Shown here in pieces: positions 19,979 through 29,098 of a stretch of DNA of 64,000 nt (position 1 is its first letter; each line of letters begins with the position of its first letter). Source of the DNA: Streptomyces sp. TP-A0874. GTDB taxonomy: Bacteria > Actinomycetota > Actinomycetes > Streptomycetales > Streptomycetaceae. Location: the NCBI RefSeq assembly GCF_001748085.1, contig NZ_BBZK01000013.1:1-64000 (forward strand), in the 5' to 3' direction. Both the position numbers and the translations under genes were made by a program. Under the pieces are notes generated by a model. It worked only from the letters and a program-made list of their open reading frames with translations. It searched no databases and was not told the DNA's origin.

Positions 19979-20962
19979 ATGCAGGTTTCCCAGCGAAGGA
20001 GCGCGGGTCTCGGACTCGCCCTCGCCTCGGCGTTCGCGTTCGGCGGCTCCGGAGTCGCCGCCAAACCACTGATCGAGTCGGGGCTGGCACCCCTGGACGT
20101 GGTCTGGCTGCGGGTCGCCGGCGCCGCGCTCGTCATGCTTCCGCTGGCCTGGCGGCACCGGGACCTGGTCCGCCGCCGCCCGGGGCTCCTGCTCGGCTTC
20201 GGTCTGCTCGCCGTCGCGGGCGTCCAGGCCTGCTACTTCGCCGCGATCTCCCGCATCCCGGTGGGCGTGGCCCTGCTGGTCGAGTACCTGGCGCCGGCGC
20301 TCGTTCTCGGCTGGGTACGGTTCGTACAGCGCAGGCCGGTGACCAGGGCGGCCGCGGTGGGGGTCGTCTTGGCGGTCGGCGGGCTGGCCTGCGTCGTGGA
20401 GGTCTGGGCCGGTCTCCGCTTCGACGCCGTCGGACTGCTGCTCGCCCTGGGTGCCGCCGGCTGTCAGGTCGGCTACTTCGTCCTCTCCGACCACGGCAGC
20501 GCCGGGGAGGACGCGGCGGATCCCATCGGGGTGATCGCTCACGGACTGGTGGTCGGCGCCGCTGTGCTCACCGTGCTCGCCCAGCCGTGGCGGATGGAGT
20601 GGTCGGTGCTCGCCGCGCGGTCGACGATGGGGGGCACGGCGGTGTCCGCCGTGCTGCTGGTGGCCTAGATCGTCCTGGTGGCGACGGTGCTGGCCTATCT
20701 GACCGGGGTGCTGGCGATCCGGCGGCTCTCGCCGCAGGTGGCCGGAGTGCTGGCCTGCCTGGAGGCGGTCGTGGCTACGGTGCTCGCCTGGGTGCTGCTC
20801 CGCGAACACCTCTCGGCCCCCCAGCTGATCGGTGGCGCGGTGGTGCTGGCCGGTGCCTTCGTCGCACAGACTTCCACGCCCAAGGCGGTCGACGGCCAGG
20901 CGGTGGCCGGCTCCGCGCCGGTGGCCCGGACGGCGGACGAGACCGCGGGTCAAGCCGGCTGA
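19979..20962 (+). pseudogene. DMT-superfamily (EamA) permease interrupted by an in-frame TAG
   Basis: A ten-helix drug/metabolite transporter split by one stop codon. The first part (229 residues, stop at 20666-20668) carries the first EamA repeat and half of the second. Reading straight through the TAG in the same frame, without any shift, continues as IVLVATVLAYLTGVLAIRRL, then LACLEAVVATVLAWVLLREH, the standard end of the second EamA repeat. The site fits a former TGG tryptophan codon (one G-to-A change). A GTG or ATG-like restart at 20678 has no ribosome site. It is a recent pseudogene, a sequencing error, or a read-through gene. Confidence 0.8.
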
Positions 20963-21217
20963 GCGGCCACCCCTTCCGACTGCCGGGCCGGTCGAACCGG
21001 CCCCGTGCGCGCCCAACCGACCTCGCGGCGGCCGGGTCGACCCGGAGTGTCCGTGCCCGAGGGGGTGCCTGTGCCGGGCAGGCGGGCGGCTCATCGGTGT
21101 CGGCGCGTCAGGTGGGCAGTCGCCCGCCATCCCATCGGGCGGGTCGGGGGCTGCGGCGATCGGGGGAGTGGGGCGGGTACCGCCGGTTCCGGCAGCATCG
21201 GCGCGGGAGGTGGGCCG
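20963..21217. other. Intergenic region upstream of the fabG promoter
   Basis: With the promoter region to 21363 this spans about 400 nt. It is GC-rich and without a supported gene. Confidence 0.4.
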
Positions 21218-21246
21218 TTGACACCGCGTGCCAGGGCTTCTAGCGT
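21218..21246 (+). promoter_or_regulatory. HrdB-type promoter of the fabG-SDR operon
   Basis: TTGACA (21218-21223), a 17-nt spacer, then TAGCGT (21241-21246). This is a near-consensus vegetative promoter. Transcription would start near 21252, giving a leader of about 110 nt. Confidence 0.7.
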
Positions 21247-21259
21247 TTCGCCAACCGGG

Positions 21260-21281
21260 TTACTAAGCGGTTGCTCACTAA
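21260..21281. promoter_or_regulatory. Candidate TetR-type operator
   Basis: An imperfect 22-bp palindrome, TTACTAAGC...GCTCACTAA, in which 7 of 11 base pairs match, including the AGC/GCT core. It covers the region just after the predicted transcription start, a position suited to repression. The regulator is not encoded nearby. Confidence 0.5.
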
Positions 21282-21363
21282 GATCGGGGTGCTGATCGCA
21301 CCGAACCGGACAGCCGGCGTCGCAGTGAGCCGCACCAGCAGTCGAGCGCGAGGAGAGTTCCGC

Positions 21364-22125
21364 ATGTCAACCACCGACCAGCGGGTCGCCGTCGTCACGG
21401 GCGCCGCCCGCGGAATCGGCGCGGCCACCGCCCTGCGCCTGGCCGGAGAGGGGCGCGCCATCGCCGTGCTGGACCTCGACGCGGAGGCCTGCGCGGAGAC
21501 CGTGGCGCAGATCGACGCCGCCGGCGGCCGGGCGCTCGCCGTAGGCTGCGACGTCTCCGACGCCGGGCAGGTGCGGTCGGCGGTGGACCGGATCGCCACG
21601 GAGTTGGGTGCACCGCAGATCCTGGTGAACAACGCCGGAGTGCTCCGCGACAACCTGCTCTTCAAGATGAGCGACAGCGACTGGGACACCGTCATGAACG
21701 TGCACTTGCGCGGTGCCTTCCTCATGACGCGCGCCTGCCAGTCGCACATGGTCGACAGCGGTTTCGGGCGGATCGTGAACCTCTCCAGCAGTTCCGCGCT
21801 GGGCAACCGGGGCCAGGCCAACTACTCCGCCGCCAAGGCGGGGCTCCAGGGCTTCACCAAGACCCTGGCCAAGGAACTCGGCAAGTTCGGTGTCACCGCC
21901 AACTCCGTCGCCCCGGGGTTCATCGCGACCGACATGACTGCCGCCACGGCGGCGCGGGTCGGTATGGGCTTCGAGGACTTTCAGGCGGCCGCCGCCAGCC
22001 AGATCCCGGTGCAACGGGTCGGCCGCCCCGAGGACATCGCCAACGCGATCGCCTTCTTCACCGGGGAGGCGGCCGGCTTCGTCTCCGGGCAGGTGCTGTA
22101 CGTCGCCGGTGGCCCGCTCGACTGA
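21364..22125 (+). CDS. fabG: FabG-type short-chain dehydrogenase (3-oxoacyl-ACP reductase family)
   Basis: A 253-residue classical SDR. The NAD(P) motif TGAARGIG is at residues 13-20, NNAG near 92, and the catalytic Ser...Tyr-x3-Lys in ANYSAAKAGLQGFTKTLAKE near 155-165. The C-terminal GFVSGQVLYVAGG is typical. It is most like beta-ketoacyl reductases acting on acyl-ACP or acyl-CoA. The ATG follows GCGAGGAGAG. It heads a two-gene operon behind a strong promoter and a palindromic operator, suggesting control by an acyl-CoA- or lipid-responsive TetR protein (inference). Confidence 0.9.
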   Translation: MSTTDQRVAVVTGAARGIGAATALRLAGEGRAIAVLDLDAEACAETVAQIDAAGGRALAVGCDVSDAGQVRSAVDRIATELGAPQILVNNAGVLRDNLLFKMSDSDWDTVMNVHLRGAFLMTRACQSHMVDSGFGRIVNLSSSSALGNRGQANYSAAKAGLQGFTKTLAKELGKFGVTANSVAPGFIATDMTAATAARVGMGFEDFQAAAASQIPVQRVGRPEDIANAIAFFTGEAAGFVSGQVLYVAGGPLD

Positions 22126-22139
22126 GGAGGCAGCGGAGG

Positions 22140-22904
22140 ATGACCGAGGAGATCAGGCCCGACAGCTGGCGCGTCGCACTGGTCACGGGGGCGAGCCGGG
22201 GCATCGGGTACGGCATCGCCGAGGCCCTGGTGGCCCGGGGCGACCGGGTGTGCATCACCGGGCGGGACCAGGAAGCCTTGCGGGAGGCCGCCGAGCGACT
22301 CGGCGCCGACCGGGTGATCGGGGTCGCCGGCAAGGCGCACGACACGGACCACCAGCGGGCCGTCGTCGAGCAGGTCATGGAGGCCTTCGGCCGGGTCGAC
22401 TACCTGGTCAACAACGCGGGCAGCAACCCGGTCTTCGGACCGATGGCCGATCTCGACCTGGCGGCCGCCCGCAAGGTCTTCGAGATCAACGTCTTCTCGG
22501 CGCTCGGCTTCGCCCAGCAGACCTGGAGGGCCTGGCAGAAGGAGCACGGCGGCGCGATCGTCAACATCGCCTCCGTCGCCGGGGTCTCCGCATCGCCGTT
22601 CATCGGGGCCTACGGGATGAGCAAGGCCGCCATGGTCAACATGACGCTCCAACTGGCGCACGAGTTCTCCCCTGGTGTGCGGGTCAACGCGCTCGCCCCC
22701 GCCGTCGTCAAGACCCGGTTCGCCAAGGCGCTCTACGAGGGACGAGAGGAGGAGGCGGCCGCCTCCTACCCGCTCGGACGCCTCGGAGCGCCGGAGGACG
22801 TCGCCGGCGCCGCGGAGTTCCTGCTCTCGGAACGGGCCGGCTGGATCACCGGCCAAACCCTCCTCATCGACGGCGGGATCTTCCTCAACGCCGGCCTCGG
22901 TTGA
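22140..22904 (+). CDS. Short-chain dehydrogenase/reductase
   Basis: A 254-residue SDR with TGASRGIG at residues 17-24, NNAG near 92, and the catalytic pair in AYGMSKAAMVNM near 160. It begins 14 nt after the fabG stop with GAGGAGG at the junction, so it is co-expressed. The tandem of two SDRs suggests a shared lipid or secondary-metabolite redox pathway, but the substrate is not evident. The C-terminal AGWITGQTLLIDGG completes the fold. Confidence 0.9.
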   Translation: MTEEIRPDSWRVALVTGASRGIGYGIAEALVARGDRVCITGRDQEALREAAERLGADRVIGVAGKAHDTDHQRAVVEQVMEAFGRVDYLVNNAGSNPVFGPMADLDLAAARKVFEINVFSALGFAQQTWRAWQKEHGGAIVNIASVAGVSASPFIGAYGMSKAAMVNMTLQLAHEFSPGVRVNALAPAVVKTRFAKALYEGREEEAAASYPLGRLGAPEDVAGAAEFLLSERAGWITGQTLLIDGGIFLNAGLG

Positions 22905-23015
22905 CCGGCGGCCGCGGCCCCCGGAACCGAACCGGCGGCTGCGGCTCGGCGGGACTTGTCAGTGACCCCCGGTAGGTTCCTCTTACCAAGGTGGAACCAT
23001 CCCGGAGGCAATGAA

Positions 23016-23690
23016 GTGATCGAAACGCTGCCCGAATCCTGGCGCGCCGTTCTCGGGCAGGAACTCGAAAAGCCGTACTTCCAGGAGCTCTCGGCGTTCC
23101 TGGCGGAGGAACGGGCCAGGGGACCGGTCTACCCGCCGGTCGAAGAGGTCTTCGCCGCGCTGGAGGCCACCCCCTACGACCGGGTGAAAGTACTGGTCCT
23201 CGGGCAGGACCCGTACCACGGTGAGGGGCAGGGCCACGGCCTGTGCTTCTCGGTCCGCCCGGGCGTCAGGACCCCGCCCTCACTGCGGAACATCTACCGG
23301 GAGATGCACGAGGACCTGGGCCACCCCGTGCCGGACAACGGTTACCTGATGCCGTGGGCTCGACAGGGCGTGCTCCTGCTCAACGCGGTGCTGACGGTCC
23401 GGGCCGGAGAAGCGAACTCGCACAAGGGCAAGGGCTGGGAGAAGTTCACCGACGCCGTCATCGGCGCTGTGGCGCGCCGCCCCGAGCCGGCTGTCTTCGT
23501 GCTGTGGGGCAACTACGCCAAGAAGAAGCTGCCGCTGATCGACACCGATCGGCACGCGGTCGTCCAGGGAGCGCACCCCTCCCCGCTGTCGGCCAGGAAG
23601 TTCTTCGGCAGCCGACCGTTCAGCCAGATCGACAAGGCACTCGCGGACCAAGGACACGCGCCTGTCGACTGGCGCATCCCGAGCCTTTGA
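23016..23690 (+). CDS. ung: Uracil-DNA glycosylase, family 1
   Basis: Removes uracil from DNA in base excision repair. The water-activating motif GQDPYH contains D65, and the DNA-intercalation motif HPSPLS occurs near residue 187. The protein is 224 residues, normal for Ung, and otherwise colinear with the family. The GTG follows GGAGG with 7-nt spacing; a longer start at 22956 has no ribosome site. Transcription is separate from the preceding SDR genes, with 111 nt between. Confidence 0.96.
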   Translation: MIETLPESWRAVLGQELEKPYFQELSAFLAEERARGPVYPPVEEVFAALEATPYDRVKVLVLGQDPYHGEGQGHGLCFSVRPGVRTPPSLRNIYREMHEDLGHPVPDNGYLMPWARQGVLLLNAVLTVRAGEANSHKGKGWEKFTDAVIGAVARRPEPAVFVLWGNYAKKKLPLIDTDRHAVVQGAHPSPLSARKFFGSRPFSQIDKALADQGHAPVDWRIPSL

Positions 23691-23784
23691 GCCTGTGATG
23701 GTTCCGGCACGGGCTTCTGGCCGGTCCGGGACGGCGGGCGGGGCGGCCAGACGAGCCCCACGGAGCGAGGAGAAGGAGGCGCAG

Positions 23785-24279
23785 GTGGCGGAGGAGCGGC
23801 GGGAGGTCGAGGCTGTGAACGCGGTCATGACCAGGATCGGTCAGGCCGTCATGTTGCACCGGGCAGGTGACCGGGAAGAGGCACGGAACCGTTTCGCATG
23901 GCTCTGGGAGGAACTCGGCGAGGAGGGGGACCCCGTCGAGCGCTGCACCCTCGCCCACTACATGGCCGACACACAGGACGATCCCGTCCAGGCGCTCACC
24001 TGGGACCTGCGGGCACTGGCGGCCGCCGACGACGGCCTCGACGACGCCCGCAGCCGGCGGCGGCTCTCACCCGCCATCCGCTGCCTCTACCCCTCGCTCC
24101 ACCTCAACCTGGCCGCCGACTACGACAGACTGGGCCGGCCGGACGAGGCCCGCGCGCAGCTGGCCAGGGCCCGGAGCACAGCGGCGGCGCTCGCCGAGGA
24201 CGAGTACGGGGACGGTGTCCGAGCGGCGATCCACCGTTGGGAGCAACGCCTGTCCGGCGGTGCCGATCAGTTGCCGTAG
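23785..24279 (+). CDS. Hypothetical protein with TPR-like helices
   Basis: A 164-residue helical protein. Repeating helix pairs such as AVMLHRAGDREEARNRFAWL and HLNLAADYDRLGRPDEARAQL resemble tetratricopeptide repeats, which bind other proteins. No catalytic motif is visible. The GTG at 23785 follows AAGGAGG; earlier in-frame starts have none. The last 13 nt overlap the end of the convergent lipoprotein gene. Confidence 0.8.
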   Translation: MAEERREVEAVNAVMTRIGQAVMLHRAGDREEARNRFAWLWEELGEEGDPVERCTLAHYMADTQDDPVQALTWDLRALAAADDGLDDARSRRRLSPAIRCLYPSLHLNLAADYDRLGRPDEARAQLARARSTAAALAEDEYGDGVRAAIHRWEQRLSGGADQLP

Positions 24280-24719
24280 ACCTGCCGGCAGGCCTGGGCC
24301 TCCTCACTGCCGTGCTGCCACCGGCCGTACCGTTCGCCCAGGTCGCAGATGCCGGTGTCGGGCTTCTCCCCGGTGGGCGCGGCGGACACCTCCCAGCCCG
24401 GTGCCCGGCCGGCTCGCTGTGCGGCGCTGCCCGACTTCTCCTGTTCGCCCTCCGCGGTGCGGCGGGCAGCGGGCGGAGGAGGCGCGGCGGCTTCGGGAGG
24501 CGGTGGCTGGGGAGCCGGCGGGCGGTGCCCCGAGAGCCCGCCGGGGAGCGGGGTGGCGGCTCCCTCCGGAGCCGGCGACTCCTCGCCCGGCGGACGGGCC
24601 GGCCTCGGGGCGGAGGGCGACGCAGTGGGTCCGCCGGTCTCGTCCGAACCGCCGGACAGCGTCACGCACCCCGTCAGTACCGGGGCCACCAGAAGGGTCA
24701 TCACTGCTGCACGTCGCAC
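24267..24719 (-). CDS. Putative lipoprotein, proline-rich
   Basis: A 150-residue secreted lipoprotein. The signal peptide has RR, a short hydrophobic core and the lipobox VLTGC with the modified Cys at residue 18. Residues 25-95 are Pro/Ala/Ser-rich and disordered. The C-terminal 40 residues hold two cysteines (GICDLGERYGRWQ, then EEAQACRQVYG) that could form a disulfide. This end pattern recurs in small Streptomyces lipoproteins of unknown role. GTG start; no strong ribosome site. Confidence 0.75.
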   Translation of the reverse strand: MRRAAVMTLLVAPVLTGCVTLSGGSDETGGPTASPSAPRPARPPGEESPAPEGAATPLPGGLSGHRPPAPQPPPPEAAAPPPPAARRTAEGEQEKSGSAAQRAGRAPGWEVSAAPTGEKPDTGICDLGERYGRWQHGSEEAQACRQVYGN

Positions 24720-24794
24720 ACCGCAACAGTGCAGGAGGGACGGGCGTCGTACGGTGTCAGCACAGCGCGATGGCCCTTATGAGTGACAGCCGGC

Positions 24795-25322
24795 TCACTC
24801 TCCCGTAGTACCGTCGACGCGCTCGCGGATCAGGTCGGCGTGCCCGTTGTGCCGGGCGTACTCCTCGATCATGTGGACGTAGATCCACCGCAGCGAATAC
24901 CGCTCACCGCGCCTGGTGCCGGTGCTCAGGTCGTCCAGTGAGCGGTCCGTCACGGTTTCCCTGGCCGCGGTCACCTCCCGGTGCCAGGTCCGGTGGACCT
25001 CATCCCAGCCGTCGTCGGCGGTGACACGGAAGTCGCCGTCCAGATCCTCGTCGCTGTAGTAGAGCGGTGGCGCTTCCTCCCCGCCCAGCACCCGGCGGAA
25101 CCACGCCCGCTCGACCTCCGCCATGTGCCGCAGAAGGCCGAGCAGCGTCAGGGGCGAGAGCGGAACGGCGGCCTGCCGCAGCCGTGCGTCATCCAGGCCG
25201 GCGCACTTCCGGAGCAACGTGGCGCGATGGAAGTCGAGCCAGCTCTCCAACATGCGCCGCTCCCCGGCGACGAGAGGGGGATCGATCCGTTCCGGGACAG
25301 CGGGACCAGTGGATGTCGTCAT
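24795..25322 (-). CDS. DinB/DUF664-family protein
   Basis: A 175-residue four-helix-bundle protein. Histidines that could bind metal are in LLRHMAEVERAWFRR near residue 65 and in IYVHMIEEYARHNGHADLIRE at the end, the usual DinB-superfamily triad. Some members are mycothiol- or bacillithiol-dependent transferases, such as maleylpyruvate isomerase, so thiol-dependent detoxification is one option, not proven. The ATG at 25322 begins MTTSTGPAVPER. No operon partner. Confidence 0.83.
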   Translation of the reverse strand: MTTSTGPAVPERIDPPLVAGERRMLESWLDFHRATLLRKCAGLDDARLRQAAVPLSPLTLLGLLRHMAEVERAWFRRVLGGEEAPPLYYSDEDLDGDFRVTADDGWDEVHRTWHREVTAARETVTDRSLDDLSTGTRRGERYSLRWIYVHMIEEYARHNGHADLIRERVDGTTGE

Positions 25323-25515
25323 GGGCTCACAGTGGACCCGGAACAGCCCGGTCCGCCACGGGTTTTCGCTCCCCCGAGGCGCCCGGACGCCGAGCCGGAC
25401 CCGCCTCGCCTCCTGACAGCGGGCCCCGCGGTGCCGTCGGTCTCCCGTTACCCGCCGCGGGGATCCGGAGGACGCCCCCGCAGAGCCGGCGGGAAGCATT
25501 CCCACGGGCCGTTCC

Positions 25516-27108
25516 TCACCCCGGCGGGCGCGTCGCCGGCGTCTCGGCCGGCTGGCCGGGCTCCAGCCGCGGCATCGGGCGCCGCCGGGCCAGGAGCCGG
25601 AAGGCCTCCCACGCCCCGAACGCGCCGACAGCACCCAGTGCCGTCCAGACGATCCAGTCGCCGAAGCGGACGTACGGACTGCTGCCCACACCCAGCGGCA
25701 CCTCGTACACCGCCGCCCCGCTGCCGGTGGTCGAGAGCCGTTCGCCGACCTGCTCGCCCCCCGGGCCGTAGACCGCGCTCACCCCCGTGAGGGTGGCGTG
25801 GACCACCGGCCGCCAGCTCTCCGCCGCCCGCAGGGCCGCCAACGAGGCGTGCTGCCACGGCGCCCAGCTGTGCTGGAAGCTCGACGTGGAGGACTGGACG
25901 ACCAGCACCGCGCTGCCGCGCCGCACGAGACGCCTGCCCATGTCGGGGAAGGCGGACTCGAAGCAGACCAGGGGGCCGATCCGCGGCCCGCCGCCGTCGG
26001 TCGGCTCCATCACCACCGGGGCGGCGCCACGCATCCGGTCCTCCCCGGCTGCCTTGCCCAGCGAGGTGACCCAGCCCAGCAGCGAGCGGGCCGGAACGTA
26101 CTCGCCGAAGGGCACCAGCCGCATCTTGTCGTAGCGCTGACCGTCCGGGCCCGCCGGCCCGATCAGCACCGAACTCTTGAAGATCCCCTGCCGGCCGGGG
26201 CGCCGCGCGTCCACGTTCACCAGGAGATCCGCGCCGACCCGCCGGGACAGCCGCCGCAGTCTGTCCCGCAGATCGGGGCGGTCCTCCAGGTCGTACCCCA
26301 CGCTGCTCTCGCCCCAGACCACCAGTTCCACGCCGCGGCCGGCCAGCCGCCGCGTGAGGCGCTCCTGCAAGGCGAACCGCCGCTCCGCACCGGACGGACC
26401 AGCCACCACCCCCGGCTGCACGACGGCGACGCGCAAGTTTCCCGCGGACTGCGGAAGCGGCGTCCACACCCCCGCAGAGCCCACCACCCCAGCCCAGGCG
26501 AGCAGGGTCACCGCGGCGGAGGCACGCGCCGAGGGCACCGCCACCAGCACGGTGAGCGCGGTGTTCACCGCGACCACCACGAAACTCACCAGCCAGACCC
26601 CGCCGAGTGAGGCGAGCCGCAGCGCCGGCGGGAACTGCCACTGGCTGGAGCCCAGCAGCCCCCACGGGCCGCCCAGGTACTCCCAGGACCTGACCAGTTC
26701 GACCGCCAACCAGCCGGACGGCACCAGCAGCGTCGCGAGCACCGCGGCCCCGCCGCGGGGACGGTCCGCCCCCAGCAACCGCCGGACGAGCAGGCCCCAG
26801 GGCGCCCACAACAACCCGAGCAGCCCGGCGAGGAGGAGCAGGAAGACGTGCAGACTCGGCAGCAGCCAGTGGTGGACGGCCAACATGAACCCGGTGCCGC
26901 CGAGCCAACCCCGGAGGGCAGCCCGGCGGCCACTGTCGGCCGAGCGCAGCAGCAGCAGCCAGGGCACCAGCGCCACCGGGGCCAGCCACCAGAGAGCCGG
27001 TGCGGGAAAGACGACCGCTGGCAGTCCACCGGCGAGTACGGCCGCGGACGTCGGCCAGCGGCCACGGGCGGGGACAGACCGGTCTCGACGCTCGGTACCG
27101 GCCTCCAT
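25516..27108 (-). CDS. lnt: Apolipoprotein N-acyltransferase
   Basis: Adds the third acyl chain to the N-terminal cysteine of mature lipoproteins. There are six to seven membrane helices in residues 20-215, then a nitrilase-fold periplasmic domain, then one C-terminal helix. The catalytic triad is intact: E267 (WGESS), K328 (YDKMRLVPFGEY, with E336) and C382 (LVCFESAFPD). These positions nearly coincide with E. coli E267, K335 and C387. The ATG at 27108 follows GGAGGGA. Streptomyces often has two lnt copies; only one lies here. Confidence 0.95.
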   Translation of the reverse strand: MEAGTERRDRSVPARGRWPTSAAVLAGGLPAVVFPAPALWWLAPVALVPWLLLLRSADSGRRAALRGWLGGTGFMLAVHHWLLPSLHVFLLLLAGLLGLLWAPWGLLVRRLLGADRPRGGAAVLATLLVPSGWLAVELVRSWEYLGGPWGLLGSSQWQFPPALRLASLGGVWLVSFVVVAVNTALTVLVAVPSARASAAVTLLAWAGVVGSAGVWTPLPQSAGNLRVAVVQPGVVAGPSGAERRFALQERLTRRLAGRGVELVVWGESSVGYDLEDRPDLRDRLRRLSRRVGADLLVNVDARRPGRQGIFKSSVLIGPAGPDGQRYDKMRLVPFGEYVPARSLLGWVTSLGKAAGEDRMRGAAPVVMEPTDGGGPRIGPLVCFESAFPDMGRRLVRRGSAVLVVQSSTSSFQHSWAPWQHASLAALRAAESWRPVVHATLTGVSAVYGPGGEQVGERLSTTGSGAAVYEVPLGVGSSPYVRFGDWIVWTALGAVGAFGAWEAFRLLARRRPMPRLEPGQPAETPATRPPG

Positions 27109-27266
27109 GCTGCAATCCCTCCGCTCGCCGCGTGTGACGGTGCTCAGTCTGCGCGATGGCGACGCCCGCCGGAGGTGCACCTCGCGCACCCGGCCGGTCG
27201 CAGACAGACCAGGTGGGTGAAGCCTGCGGGCCTTCCGGCGGTCCGGCGCCGGGGGAGGCGGCAGGG

Positions 27267-28103
27267 TCAGGGAGCCAGGACCGCCAGCAGCCGGGCTGCC
27301 GCCGTCGACATCTCTTCCCGTGCGGGCGCCAGGTACCGGCGAGGGTCGACCAACGACGGCTGGTCGGCGAGGACCCTGCGCACCGCCGAGGTGAACGCGA
27401 TGTTGAGCGCCGTACCGATGTTGATCTTCACCATGCCGGCGCCGACCGCCCGCCGCAGCTCCTGATCCGGCACACCCGAGGAACCGTGCAGCACCAGCGG
27501 AACGTGCACGGCCGCGGCGAGCCGGCAGATCAACTCGTGGTCCAGCGACGCGGTCCGCTCGGTCATGGCGTGCGAACTCCCAACCGCCACCGCCAGCGCG
27601 TCCACCCCTGTCTCCGCGACGTACCCGGCGGCCTCCACCGGATCGGTGCGGACACCGGGCGCGTGCGGGCCGTCCTTTCCACCCACCTCACCGAGTTCGG
27701 CCTCCAGCCAGACACCGCTCCGGTGCGCCAGCCGCACCGCCTCGGCCGTCGCGCGGACGTTCTCCCCGTAGGGCAGCCTCGAAGCGTCGAACATGACGGA
27801 GGAGACCGCCCGGGAGGCGATGGCGGACCGGAGCAGATCCGGGCTCTCCACGTGGTCGAGGTGGAGTGAGACGGGCACCGAGGCGCCTCGGGCCACGGCG
27901 GTGGAGCCTTCCAGCAGGGGCTCGGGGCGGCCGTGGAACCGCACCGCGTTCTCGCTGACCTGGAGCACCACCGGCAGAGCGGCCCGCTCAGCCGCTCGTA
28001 CCACGGCGTTGGCGTGTTCGAGGGTGATGACGTTGAACGCGGCCAGGCCCCGGCCCGCGGCCCGTGCCTGGTCGACCAGTTCGGCGGTGGTGGCCAGCGG
28101 CAT
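27267..28103 (-). CDS. Class II fructose/tagatose-bisphosphate aldolase family protein
   Basis: A 278-residue zinc-dependent TIM-barrel aldolase of the KbaY/GatY subgroup. Zinc ligands sit in LHLDHVE near residue 80, in AVGSSHA near 180 and in LHGSSG near 210; GMVKINIGT binds phosphate. It probably cleaves a ketose-1-phosphate or ketose-1,6-bisphosphate to a triose phosphate. It begins 3 nt after the SIS-domain gene, so the two are coupled in one sugar-catabolic operon. A matching sugar kinase and transporter are not next door. Confidence 0.88.
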   Translation of the reverse strand: MPLATTAELVDQARAAGRGLAAFNVITLEHANAVVRAAERAALPVVLQVSENAVRFHGRPEPLLEGSTAVARGASVPVSLHLDHVESPDLLRSAIASRAVSSVMFDASRLPYGENVRATAEAVRLAHRSGVWLEAELGEVGGKDGPHAPGVRTDPVEAAGYVAETGVDALAVAVGSSHAMTERTASLDHELICRLAAAVHVPLVLHGSSGVPDQELRRAVGAGMVKINIGTALNIAFTSAVRRVLADQPSLVDPRRYLAPAREEMSTAAARLLAVLAP

Positions 28104-28106
28104 CGG

Positions 28107-28988
28107 TCAGCCCAGTACGACGGAGCGGGTGAGGTTGCGAGGCTCGTCCGGGTCGAGCCCCCGGGCCTCGGCAAGCGCGACGGCCAGGCGCTGCGCCCTG
28201 ACCAGTTCCGCCATGGGGTCGACGCCGGCGTCCGCGACCAGCTCCCCGCCGACCCGGGAGACGTCCTCGGCGAGCCCGGGGGGCACCTCGCCGAGCATCC
28301 AGGCGACCCGCCCCGGACCGGTGATGCTGATCGGCCCGTGCCGGTACTCCATCGCCGGGTAGGCCTCCGTCCAGGCGCCCGCCGCCTCCCGCATCTTCAG
28401 CGCCGCCTCCTGGGCGAGTCCGTAGCCCCAGCCCGACCCTAGGAAGGTGTACTGCTCGGCCCCCAGCAGCGAGGCCGGCAGCGGCTTCGACAGCGTCCGC
28501 TCCGCGTCGGAGACGGCGGCCGCCAGATCCTCGCCCAGGTGGGCGCGGAGCAGCGCCAGGGCGCTGGTGGCGAAGCGGGTCTGCACCACCGAGCGCTCGT
28601 CGGCGAAGTCCAGGACGGCGATCGCGTCCGCGGACTCCGCCACCGGGGTCGCCGGGTCGGCTGTGATCGCGGCGGTCGGCACCCCGTCGAGCGTCGCGAG
28701 GAGCCGGAGCACCTCGGTGGTGGTTCCGGAGCGGGTGATCGCCAGAACCCGGTCGTAGCGGCGGCCTACCGGGAACTCCGAGGCCGGGAAGGCGTCGCTC
28801 TCACCCTGCCCCGACCCCTCCCGCAGGGCGGCATAGGCCTGGGCTATGAACCACGAGGTGCCGCAGCCGGTCACCGCGATCCGCTCACCGGGCCGGGGGA
28901 GCCCCCCCAGGGTGGGGGCCAGCGCTACGGACCGCCGCCAGCAGTCGGGCTGGGAGGAGATCTCTTCTGCGGTGCGGGAGATGGCCAT
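28107..28988 (-). CDS. SIS-domain sugar isomerase/deaminase (AgaS-like)
   Basis: A 293-residue protein with two SIS domains, as in the isomerase half of GlmS. Phosphosugar-binding loops are VTGCGTSWFIAQAY near residue 40 and ITRSGTTTEVLRLL near 85; the C-terminal part has EAALKMREAAG and AMEYRHGP, both GlmS-like. AgaS-type proteins deaminate and isomerise amino-sugar phosphates before an aldolase acts, which fits the coupled KbaY-like gene 3 nt downstream. The ATG follows TTGAGGAG. Substrate assignment is by analogy. Confidence 0.87.
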   Translation of the reverse strand: MAISRTAEEISSQPDCWRRSVALAPTLGGLPRPGERIAVTGCGTSWFIAQAYAALREGSGQGESDAFPASEFPVGRRYDRVLAITRSGTTTEVLRLLATLDGVPTAAITADPATPVAESADAIAVLDFADERSVVQTRFATSALALLRAHLGEDLAAAVSDAERTLSKPLPASLLGAEQYTFLGSGWGYGLAQEAALKMREAAGAWTEAYPAMEYRHGPISITGPGRVAWMLGEVPPGLAEDVSRVGGELVADAGVDPMAELVRAQRLAVALAEARGLDPDEPRNLTRSVVLG

Positions 28989-29098
28989 GAGCGGGCTCCT
29001 CAACTCGGGCGAGCGAGCGCTGGTCGGTGCCCGGTGATTGTTCCACGCCCGGGGCGGCCAGCACAGCGCTCGTCGAGCGGAGCCGCCGGATCACCGCC

